NCBI GenBank assembly: GCA_951217055.1
Contig: OX578279.1
Span: 42,247,610-42,311,609 of the forward strand
Direction of reading: 5' to 3'
Length of the DNA stretch: 64,000 nt
From: Gerris lacustris
Lineage: Eukaryota; Arthropoda; Insecta; Hemiptera; Gerridae
Positions 11,446 through 21,700 of the stretch are shown piece after piece. Positions within the stretch are counted from its first letter, which is position 1. Every line of letters begins with the position of its first letter. The notes beneath the pieces were generated by a model. The model did not search any database, was not told the origin of the DNA, and worked only from the letters and a program-made list of their open reading frames with translations. A program made the position numbers and the translations under genes.

Positions 11446-11699
11446 CTTTCTAAATTCCTTTTTATCACTCTAGTCTTAACCATTTAACAAGACAAATATA
11501 AAATACAATGATAATTTCCTACAATTAAATCTCTAAATAAAATCAAGGATTCATTTAATTTTTTAAAACAATTTACGCTATCATTTCACCACATTGCTTC
11601 AAATGCAAAATTTTTAAATTCTTTATAATTAATATACTTTTTAAAAAAAATTACACTTTGGATCGGCCTTTTCAAATTCCTTAGTTCGGTGGAAAAAGA

Positions 11700-12060
11700 A
11701 AATTTTGTTCAAGTCCCTGTCCGGGCGCCAATTTATGTGGTTTCCAGTAGGAATAAAAAAAATTTAAGTCCTTTGTCCTGGCGACAATTTATGTGGTTTC
11801 TCGTCTATCAAGTCAACTGACCGGGCGACAATTTATGTGGTATGTCGTCAACTGACCGGGCGACAATTTATGTGGTTTCTCGTCTAGTCAACCAAGTCCC
11901 TGTCCGGGCGCCAATTTATGTGGTGTCCACTCTAGTCAACTGACCGGGCGACAATTTATGTGGTATGTCGTCAACTGACCGGGCGACAATTTATGTGGTT
12001 TCTCGTATATCAAGTCTACTGTCCGGAAGCCAATTTATGTGGTATGCCCTTATATCATAT
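11700..12060 (-). repeat. Eight tandem LTR-edge/PBS units
   Basis: On the minus strand the unit ACCACATAAATTG(G/T)CGCC plus a variable GG-CAG tail occurs eight times (matching CAATTTATGTGGT on the plus strand near 11729, 11785, 11829, 11863, 11912, 11951, 11986 and 12030). Five lie inside the element and three inside the LTR. Each unit is a copy of the LTR terminus joined to a primer-binding site. Two units retain the identical Lys-type PBS (11710-11730 and 11893-11913). Confidence 0.9.
11893..11913 (-). promoter_or_regulatory. Primer-binding site, tRNA-Lys type
   Basis: The minus strand reads TGGCGCCCGGACAGGGAC followed by TTG, five bases inside the LTR end. This matches the complement of tRNA-Lys 3' ends as used by many retroelements (one base different from TGGCGCCCGAACAGGGAC). 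An identical second copy lies deeper inside at 11710-11730. Confidence 0.85.
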
Positions 12061-13542
12061 AAGTCGGGTAGCTCAAAAAATAATTAGATTAATTTCATAA
12101 AAAAAAAAGGTGAAGTCATTAATAAAACTTTCATATAACTTTTCTTATTCTTGTATTTTAATTCGCATTAGGCTTTATTTTATATTTTTTTTTTTATAGT
12201 TAATTACAAAAATGTGGTTCTCAGAACACTTATAAAAAAAATATCCATGTAAAATAAAAATATCAAATTATTAAAGATTAAATGAATCCTTTTTACATTT
12301 CATTAACTACCTTGGATTTACAATAAATGAAAAATCCTTAAATTAATTCATTAATTTTTTATTAAAATGAAATAGTCAAAAAAATATGAGGTTTATCTCA
12401 TGCGTGGTCTAAGTACGTTTTATTATATAAAAAAAATTATAATAATTTTTAATTTTAAAATTTTTTTTTTTTTTAAATCTCAAAACGAGAAATCTAACTT
12501 GTTTAACTTTTAAAATAACTTCATTCATGTAAAAACTTTACATTCGTTAATGCTTTCTTAAAATCTAATAACCATGTGGTTTCTTTTTTTTTAAATAAAA
12601 TTTTCTTAATAAAATTTTTTGTTCTTCTGTAGAGAAGTGGAGCTGAGGTGCTCTCAATTCTTAGTGAGATACAAACTCAAGTATCAACGGCTTGTCCCTT
12701 GAGAAGAAATTTCACTTTTGTGAAATCACAGCTAACTATGCATCCAAACTACGTTGCAACCCACGCTACGCAATTATGCAACTAAGCAACTACGCAACTA
12801 CGCAACTACGCAACTGAGGCCCTAAACATAAAAAATTAACTTATTAGCCAACTGCTAATTACATTTTAATTTAATTATTTTCAAACGATATCAGATAGCA
12901 ACTTACGTTTTAACGGCAACAGCTAATCTTCCATAGAAGAGAAAAAAATGAATTTAATTTAATTACTCATACAAAGCACTTGCCCAAAATGGCGAACATA
13001 CGAATTTTTACATCTGACGATGGGTGACATCATTCTACGTTGGCAGGCGCTGAAGATCACACCTCATTTAGTGCGCGAATTGCTTATATAGTGATCCTAA
13101 TCTCCAAGATCATAACTGCTATCATGATATTTACAATTTAATTTTTTAATCACAAGTTACCCTAACTCTCTGATACAAATCTAAGGATTCAACAGTGAAA
13201 AGTTTTACAATGGTTTAATTTAAATAACATGGACATATAACATAAAATTCCTCATTTGAAGTTTTTATATAAGTGCCTGAAGAAGCAACTTGAACATCAT
13301 TGAAACTTCAACTCGACATTGGACTAATAACCTAATAAAACCTATTAGAAAAAATTACGTGAGTTAATTAATTAACATATAATGTTTTAAAAAATTGTAT
13401 CTTTTCCGTTATATTCATAATAAAGTTCTATATAAAATCAAATTACTACATTTTGTAAATTATTAAAATTCTCACAAGTCATTTATATTAAAATCTGAAC
13501 ATAAATATGTAGTATTTCAGTTCACATATTTCTGAGATACTG

Positions 13543-13544
<2 letters not shown>
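11919..13544 (-). repeat. LTR (5' LTR in element orientation), 1,626 bp
   Basis: Twin of 7678-9302. In element orientation it begins TGCAGTATCTC (13544 downward) and ends GGACACCACA next to the PBS. Confidence 0.92.

Positions 13545-13613
<69 letters not shown>
13545..13613. repeat. (AT)n then poly(T)
   Basis: Simple repeat on the far side of the LTR element, the continuation of the microsatellite at 7647-7677. Confidence 0.9.
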
Positions 13614-13883
13614 CATTAGATTAAAATGTTTTTTTCATGATTTTTTTTTCAAATTTTTTCATGATTAGATTAAAATGTAGACTGATTTAAAATTTAAATT
13701 ACACATCACTCCTGAGAAAATTAAAAATAAATGTTTTATTACAAAAACACAAATAATTGTACTCGAATTCCAACAGGACAAACTTAATTTAGAGAAATAA
13801 TCTTTGTCAGACAAAGTTTTGATTATGCTAATGTAATGTTAATACATTTCAAAGTTTATTATATTAATTCTTTAAACAAAGAA

Positions 13884-14847
13884 CAGGGCCGGCGCGACCG
13901 TATAGGCGAACTAGGCGACCGCCTAGGGCGCTAGGGCCTGTTTTTTTTACAAAATGATGACAAATGTTTTTACAAAGAAAGATAGATGAATAACTTAAAT
14001 TACAAGAGACTCAGGGGGGATCCATGGACGGGGAAAATCCCCCCCAAAAAAAGAAAAAATACAACAAAATTACGAAAAAATATCAATTGAAGAAAATATA
14101 GTTGAATATTTCTTATGTTTTATTATTTTATTCCCCCATTTTAAACTAATAATATAATTATTTTGCTAATAAATTATTATGGTTTATGGAGCAATAGTCA
14201 AGTTGATATTAACATTTAAAACTGGGCTTCCCACTTGCATGATTATGTGGGATACAAACATTAAACTATTTTGTGTTTATTTGCATACTTTAATAGTTGT
14301 TAGTTTATATACTCAGTTGAGTGTGTATCCCCTAGTTCAGTTACTGTATAGGACGTTATGAAAGTATTTAATAATGAATCAGCAAGAATTAATAGCGTAG
14401 TATAGCGTTAAAGGTAAAACTTTTCTTTTTTAGAATAAAACCGATTTAGTTAATAAATGTTTCAAATATTCTTCAGAAATAACTTTAAACAAACTTTTAG
14501 GTCATTGTTTTTTTTAAGCTGAAAAGGCTCTATAAAAAGACCCAAAATTCACCATTTTGAAAATAATTTTCAAAAATTTCCTGAGGGAGGCCCCCCGGAC
14601 CCTTCTTCGGGCTAGGGTCATGCATGACAGAAGAGAGATTAGTAGGGCTGGCGACTATTTCAACTGAACAGGCGTTAGCAAGTTATTTACATTGTAGCAG
14701 TGATTAAATAATGAATTTGGGATATTGTATTTGACATTTCCTAAAAGCGAGTTGCTAAATTAACTGATGGCAATGAATTAGAATGATGGGGGGGGGGGGG
14801 CGCTTTATAATAGTTTTGCGGCGCCAAATCCTCTTGCGCCGGCCCTG
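13884..14847. mobile_element. Non-autonomous hAT element, 964 bp
   Basis: The termini are CAGGGCCGGCGC and GCGCCGGCCCTG. A perfect 8-bp target duplication ACAAAGAA flanks it at 13876-13883 and 14848-14855. No transposase ORF is present; the 60-aa frame inside (14179-14361) is not recognisable. It contains GGGGGGG and CCCCCC tracts. Confidence 0.92.
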
Positions 14848-14855
14848 ACAAAGAA

Positions 14856-15870
14856 TAAATATACTATATTCTATAAAATGTTTTCAACAAATCAAATTCA
14901 AGGCATATCAAGTACAAAATAGCAACAAGAGCCATATAAAAAGAATTGAAGGATTTATTATTTTTCCAACACAGTACAAGCAAGAATCTCAGTCAAAGAT
15001 TATCCTAGGGAAGTTCCCCCAAAAATGATAGAACGATCTTTCCATAGCAAGCTTTGGCACTCTGTTTGTCTCATTGGCCACTAAACCTTGTTAAAAAAAA
15101 GAGGAAAGGAAGTGTTGTTTTAAAAAGGCAAAAGCTTCCTCCACAGTTACTCAGAAAAAATCTTACAATAAACAAAAAAAAAAAAATTATAAACAAAAAG
15201 TTAGCCGGCCTCCCAAGCAGATCTTCTTAACTTTTGTACTGTGGATGACATGGGGTCAACACTTTAGACTCATCGTCCATGGTATTTCTTTACCAGACTG
15301 ACGGCTAGCAGCTATCCATTTACCTCATGATGCCAAGTGAGCACAAATAGTTTTTTCTGGACGCCAAAATGTCCCAGTTTTCAATGGAGAAGTCAATAAT
15401 AGAAAATTTTGCTGCAATAAATAATTCAAAACAAAAAATGTATATTCCGAAAACTTACATTTTACAATAATTGAGAGAGAGTAGATTTAGATTTAGGAAG
15501 TAAAGGTAAGTAAGTATAGGTATGAACAAAAATATTATGTTTATAAATAAGAGGTATCTTATAAATCTTCTGGCACTTATTTTTATTTTAATTTTTGCAA
15601 TAATAGGCAGTGAATTGAACTATACTTTACTGTTCACTGTTTTCAGCTAAATTTTGAGAATAATAAAAAAACGTTTAAAAACGCATATTCCATAATGATT
15701 CTCAATACAATAGCAACATGAGGAAATAAGAGTTGTTGTTGTCCTGGTTTAGATTTTTTAGAAACCTAGAAACCCTAGACCACAAGCAACAGGAATATTA
15801 TCTGAGGACTGAAGACCCTACCTCTATTTAACGCAACATTAATAAGACATTTTTCATGGAAAGCATATAC
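14856..15870. other. Intergenic DNA, nothing recognised
   Basis: AT-rich with short A-runs and weak repeat-like stretches. No ORF of note and no element ends seen. Confidence 0.45.
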
Positions 15871-15879
15871 AATACTTAC

Positions 15880-17105
15880 TTACTTAATCCAGGCCTCTTC
15901 TACCCTGCGGTGTAGAGGCATTACAAAAGGACTTCCACGGTGCTCTATCTTTAGAAATTGCCACAGCTCTGGACCATGTCGTATGTTGGGCACTCAGGTG
16001 AGAGTTGATGTGTCAGCCCAAGTTGTTCTTCTTCGTCCTCGCTGCCGGGTTCCTTGACATCGGGCTTCTAACTCTTGCTTGGGGCACCTCTCTTCTTCCA
16101 TTCTTTGAGTGTGGCCAAACCACCTTAGTTGGGCATGCCTTATCTTGTCTGAGAGAGGCTCAATGTTCATGGAGGCTCGGATCGTGGTATTTCTAACGCA
16201 ATCCCTCCTAGTTTTGCCAGCAACTTTCTTTAGGAACCTCATCTCAGCAGCTTGAATACGACTCTCTTTTCTTGAGGTTAACGCCCATGATTCACATCCA
16301 TATGTTAGTATGGGGGTGTAAATTGTTTTGTAGGCAATTAATTTAGTATTTTCTGATACTTCTTTCTTACTTAGAAACCTTCTGTTTATCGTATTAAATA
16401 AATTGCCTGCTTTTGTGATGCGAGCATTTAATTCTTGACCACACTTTCCGTCTTGACTAATAGAAATTCTCAGAGCAAGGAAGGGGTAGAGGGAACAATC
16501 CGATTTGAAAAGTGGTTCATTATGCTCCCCCCCCCCCCCCCCCCCCCCCTATACTAAACCTCCCAAGCGAGCACAATCCGAACTAAAGTGATCACGTGGT
16601 CACTGGTCCTTGTCTTATTGGTCTATTCCTTGTTCTTCCGTTCCCATAGACTCTTGTCAACAAATCCTTATCAGAAGCATTTATTTGATACCCCACTCAA
16701 AGAAGATTGCTATTGGTTATCTAGGAACTGTTACACGTTTATTAACAATGCTACTGTCTTTAGATAATTAATATGGGTAAAAACAAACATTAAATTACAT
16801 ATTTATAAAGAAAACTGTATTCAAAATAAAAATATTAAAAGTCGTAAGAAAATATCACTTATTCTTATCAGCTGATATCAAATAAATTTCGAGTTTTTAT
16901 CGAGATATCTACTGTTTCACCAAACTGCCGCTTGAAAGTGTTAGCATATGGGAGGGAGCATAATGAACCACTTTTTGAGACCCAGATTCTATAGTATTGT
17001 TCCCTCTACCCCTTGCTATGAGTAGAAATTCCTAAATAAGTGAATTCTGTGACCTGTTTCAAACGTTTTCTCTTGGCTCTAATTGAATGCTGTTTGGCTG
17101 CATAT
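15880..17105 (-). pseudogene. LINE reverse-transcriptase 3' fragment, split by a MITE
   Basis: The minus strand encodes the C-terminal part of a LINE ORF2: FTYLGIS (about 17060), [MITE 16469-17022], SQDGKCGQELNARI, LTYGCESWALTSR, then IEPLSDKIRHAQLRWFGH and a spacer to HRRVEEAWI. The YGCESW and LRWFGH motifs are typical of RTE/Jockey-like reverse transcriptases after the RT core. The 5' part (endonuclease, RT catalytic core) is missing. The 3' end is a (TAAG)n tail near 15880-15892. Stops interrupt the last part (for example after STLT), so it is dead. Confidence 0.82.
16469..17022. mobile_element. hAT-like MITE inserted in the LINE
   Basis: Terminal repeats CTCAGAGCAAGG and CTCATAGCAAGG (inverted), then both GGGGTAGAGGGAACAAT and AAGTGGTTCATTATGCTCCC on each side. 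The 8-bp target duplication TAGAAATT is perfect (16461-16468, 17023-17030). A C-run of 23 lies at 16527-16549. Removing the element and one TAGAAATT rejoins the LINE reading frame exactly. Confidence 0.88.
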
Positions 17106-17109
17106 ATAA

Positions 17110-18041
17110 TAATGGGTTAAAACAAATCAAATAGATAGAATAAATAATTAAATTGTTGGTTGGTTAAAGTGTTTAATTATAACGACTGAAAACAAAAATA
17201 TACACTTTTCCTCTCTTCAATAATAAATAACATCTTTCAAACAAATAAAGTACATCTTTCTATTTGCCCTTTCACAACAAATATATAATAAACAATTTTT
17301 TTTTTTAAATTTCAAAGTCTTGCCATAATTTAAATCAGAATAATAATTTTCTGTTAACTATTATTATAAGAGATCTCCAATTAGCGTGAAGAGGTATGAT
17401 AACACTTAGGTAAACAAATAATGGAATGAAAAAATAAACCAACAATTCAGCTAATAGGAGTAAAAAATAATATTAAGTAAAATAAAAGGAGAGGTTTAAA
17501 ATAGAGCATTTGAGGAAACAAAAATATTTATATCAAATATTCAAATCTCACTTCTTATTTTCAATATAAGCTATTGGTCCAATAAAAAACAATTGATATT
17601 TATAGAATGAATGTAAACCATTTGTATAAGTAAATAAATATATTAACCTCCAAACAAAAGAAAGAATAATGACTCAGGTGGTAATGTTAACCATGGATTT
17701 TTTTTTTTTTTTTTTTTTTTAAAGAAAGTGATTTCAAGCACAATACTTCACAAGGTCATTTAAAAATTGAATCTAACTGTATCGCTTGCACATCAATTAC
17801 ATCTTTCCCCCAATATGACAGCAGACAAAGAAGTAGCACTCCAAATCTATCTATCTATATAGGAATCTCCTCCTTTTCACTGAATCATTGATATACTAAT
17901 AAATAAGCAGTAAAAAGATTAATTTAATAAATTGGAAATGATGGCGATCCCAATCTTCATAACATTTTAAAATTAAACTGATAATGGACCCTTTGAATTG
18001 GATACATGTTTAAGGTAAAGAGAATCACTTGAGAGTAGTAC
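17110..18041 (-). other. Probable NUCB 3' untranslated / downstream region
   Basis: AT-rich, no coding signal. It lies directly downstream of the nucleobindin stop codon (minus strand). I did not find an unequivocal AATAAA close to the stop. A 22-T run lies near 17699-17720. Confidence 0.4.
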
Positions 18042-18764
18042 TTAGTGAGTAGCAGCAGGGGGTTGGGGATTGGAATGTTGGCTGGCTTGATTTTGACTGT
18101 TCGGGTTGGGTTGTTGCTGGTGTTGCTGCTGAATGTTTTGACTAGATGGTGGTTGATACTGATGGTTACTCTGATTGGGTTGCTGGTTATTCTGATTAGG
18201 TTGCTGGTTTTTCTGATTAGGTTGCTGGTTATTCTGATTAGGTTGCTGGTTATTCTGATTAGGTTGCTGGTTATTCTGACTAGGTTGCTGGTTATTTTGA
18301 TTAGGTTGTTGCTGGTATGGCTGCTGATTGTTTTGATTAGGTTGTTGCTGGTACTGTTGGTTATTTTGATACTGTTGTTGATTGTTCTGATACTGCTGTT
18401 GAGTATTTTGATTGGTCTGACTTCCAGGTTGATATGGTGGGTTAGGATGATACTGCTGTTGAGGAACCTGATTTGGATGTTGATTTTGTTGATACGCCTG
18501 CTGTTGTTGGTACTGCTGTTGTGAAGGATGTGGTGGAACCTGATTATGGTACTGATTAGGGTGTGGAGGCACCTGATTAGGATGAGGTGGCACCTGATTA
18601 GGATGTGGTGGTACCTGATTATGATGTGGGGGAACCTGATTGGGGTGGTAACCCTGTTGTGGTACTTGGTTTGGATGGTACTGAGGTACCTGATTAGGAT
18701 GATACTGTGGCTGATTCGGATGAATCTGATTCATATGGTGCAAGCCTGGATATTGCTCGGGTAG
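18042..18764 (-). CDS. NUCB1: NUCB exon 9: Gln/Asn/Pro-rich tail
   Basis: Residues 386-625 and TAA stop (18042-18044). The acceptor is TTTTTTGCAG. First half: repeated HPNQVPP units. Second half: NNQQPNQ-type 7-residue repeats encoded by an approximately 21-bp minisatellite (plus strand GGTTGCTGGTTATTCTGATT, about 18176-18310) and QQ-rich runs. It has prion-like composition, with almost no charged residues. Confidence 0.88.
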   Translation of the reverse strand, partial: LPEQYPGLHHMNQIHPNQPQYHPNQVPQYHPNQVPQQGYHPNQVPPHHNQVPPHPNQVPPHPNQVPPHPNQYHNQVPPHPSQQQYQQQQAYQQNQHPNQVPQQQYHPNPPYQPGSQTNQNTQQQYQNNQQQYQNNQQYQQQPNQNNQQPYQQQPNQNNQQPSQNNQQPNQNNQQPNQNNQQPNQKNQQPNQNNQQPNQSNHQYQPPSSQNIQQQHQQQPNPNSQNQASQHSNPQPPAATH

Positions 18765-21700
18765 CTGCAAAAAAGGAATAATATTAGCAACAATAAAGCA
18801 GGATATTAATGATAAATTGTGTTTAATGTGTACGTGTACATGCACATACGAAAAAATGAGAAATTAAAATAATACCAATCCAAAAACAAAACCAAAGCTT
18901 TTCTTATTAATCCTTTATATTTATGTATTTATTGGTTGTGTGAGTCATCATCAAGTTAACTAATAAATAAATAAATAAATAAATAATTTCTAGAATATTT
19001 TATACTGGAACTGAGTCTATGTGCCAAGTTTCAGCTCAATTGGATGACTAGAAGAGGGTTAATCAGCCCTACAGCCAGCCATACACACACAAATAAACAA
19101 AATCAAAACAAAAATAAAGGATTTAAAAAACATTCATTAACAACAACAAAAAGTACGTCTGTCATAAAAATTAGATTGCTCCCATGCAACAGTGTAGTAT
19201 TGAAAAGTAGATCATATAAGTCTGAACTTGTAAAGGCAAGAAAATAATAATAATGAATAACAACTTAAATGGCAGAAGCAATAAAATGGTCCCAGACACA
19301 TCTAAAAAATAAAACAGCAATTTAAATTATGTTTATTTGAATTATAAACTAGTTGAAATACAACAATTGAGACACCACTGAAGAAAGGTTTACTGGATAA
19401 ACCAAGGCCTATTATTGTCAAAGGTAATATATTAACAAATTTAATGTTAAAAAATGGCAGGTAAATGAATAGATTCAACCTACTAAAATAATAATAAATT
19501 ATGTCTACATGTATTTTAACTAGTTTTAGTGTAATTATTTTTAAAAAAATTTTAAACAAAATAATTTATTTTTATAGCTAAATATAATAAAATAATTTCA
19601 TAAAACCTATTATTTATTCATATAATATAATTAATAAATCAATTGAAACATACATACCACCTCAACCATTTTAAATAATATTGTCCTCGCTCTGGCAAAC
19701 TTGTGTAACTGTGTTATGTCAATTTTTCGAGGAGAGGAAAATCCTTCCTCCCCTTAAAATCGTTAAAACATTTACCACCATCATAAAAATGGTTGAAAAT
19801 AAGATTAATTGAGGATATAACCAACCATTAAACTGAAAAATCCTATTATTGATAAGCATTGAAGTTTCTTTTTATTGGCTGTTCTAAAAAAGTTTTGTAA
19901 GTTTGCCAGAGTGGGGAAGAAAAGAAAATCATTTCCAAAATAAACCAAATTTTTTCTTCCATGCATTTATGGCCTTATGAATCCAAAAACTAAATATATA
20001 CTTAGATATCAAGAATACATTAAATAATCATGCACAAAAAATAAATCACACTCAATTCCTCTCACCAATGAATATGAATGAATGAATAAGAATGCTTACT
20101 TTATGCTGATTTCCATGCATACCACGAGAATCATAAGGAGGTGGTGGCTATAAAGGATAATAAATATTTTTGTTACATAATACCACATGTAATAAAATAT
20201 AAAAACAGTAAAGATGACAGCCACAGTATATATGTAGTATAATATAAGAAATTAATTACAAGTGAATGATGCTTGTACAAATATAGGAATAATAAATGGC
20301 ATGAATTCCAGGGTATTGAGATGAAATGGAATGAATTCCATGGCAAGGAGATATTTGTTATAAGAGGCCAGCATAGATATTTGATTTTTTACTATTTTAG
20401 TGAAAAAATAATATTTTTAATTTGGAATCTATCATTTTACTCAGGCAATTTATTTTATTTATTTTTGGCAACAAATCTTTGATTTAGAAGGTTATATACC
20501 ATTAACTGCACATTATTAATTATTAGATTCCGGAAAATTAACCCAGGATGATAAAAATGTTATAGCAATTATTACTTTTTTTAAAAATGAATTTAATTTT
20601 AAAAAAATTTCTAATACAATATGAATATAGAAAGTTAAAACTTAGTCATTGCATAAGTTTATTTTTTTCTGCTGTTTATTAAAAATCCAAGCATCTATGA
20701 GTTAAATAATTCTAGAGTGTGAAAGAGCTCTCAAATTAACTGAATAATATCAAGTAATTTAAAATAATTAAAAGTAATAAATAAATGAATATTCATTTCA
20801 TGCATTGAGTTAACACATGAGCAAGTGTTATAAGCATAGAAGTGTAATTTTGTGTAAAAATACAACCTACATGTGTAAAAAGATTAAACAAATTCTTAAA
20901 TTAAGACATCTTACTAGTTATACATGCAGAAAGCACACAGAATTAGTGTTAGTATATTAATGCACACAATCAAAAGATTATCGTAGCAATCTTGAAGAAG
21001 ATGGAGTCATGACATTTTGCCACTTCTGGAAGCATGTTAATTAAGGTATATTAAGATGTTACAAAATCTTGAATCAATAACAAACAGAACTTGTATTAAG
21101 TTCATATTACGATTCTTAAGAGCTCTGAAAATGCTTCTAATAATGGAACAGCACATCCTTTCAGGATGCAATCTAAACTAGAGAAACTCATTATTGTCAT
21201 GATACCAGCAAAGAATATTTAAAAATTAGTTGTTATATAAAAAATATACACCTTTTAATAATAATAGAAATAATTTTATGAAATTATTTCAGAAGTTATC
21301 TCTAATATAACTGATTAAGTCATATTGTTGTCATATTGTCAGTTAAGTCATATTGTTTGTGTTTGTATGAACAATAACATAAAATCAAGAATATTTTTAT
21401 TGAGAACATCAATCAATAAACATTAGATATGATAGAACAGAAAATGTTAGTTACAGTGTTTTTACATAATGCAAAACTTAGCCCTTAAGCAACATTTGAA
21501 TGAAATTAATTCAGTTAAAAAATGTAACACAATTTTTAACTATTGTTTTCAAATAAAAACGGGGTGTACTTTATATTCATGCATTGGTAATTAAAAAGAG
21601 ATAAGTTTCGAAATAAATAAAGCACCAAAAAAATAAGCCAATGGTTAAATGTAATGATTCTCATATAAAGAGATTAAAATCATATATACTCACAATCATG

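Larger units (their letters stand above)
7678..13544 (-). mobile_element. Young non-autonomous gag-only LTR retrotransposon
   Basis: A 5,867-bp element in minus orientation: LTR (11919-13544), PBS (11893-11913), gag-like ORF (11445-9805), polypurine tract (9316-9303), LTR (9302-7678). The LTRs begin TG and end CA, and by eye differ only in one A of an A-run. The 2.6-kb interior has no protease, reverse transcriptase, RNase H or integrase ORF, so it must borrow pol functions from another element. The layout corresponds to gag-only terminal-repeat elements described mainly in plants. The PBS is of tRNA-Lys type. Inserted in a TA microsatellite, so the target duplication cannot be defined. Confidence 0.9.

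Noticed and set aside
14179..14361. 60-aa frame inside the hAT element
   Set aside because: No similarity to hAT transposase motifs and too short.
18045..18524. 159-aa plus-strand frame rich in Leu/Ile/Val, resembling a membrane protein
   Set aside because: It is the complement of the Q/N minisatellite in NUCB exon 9; composition follows from the repeat, not from selection for a protein.
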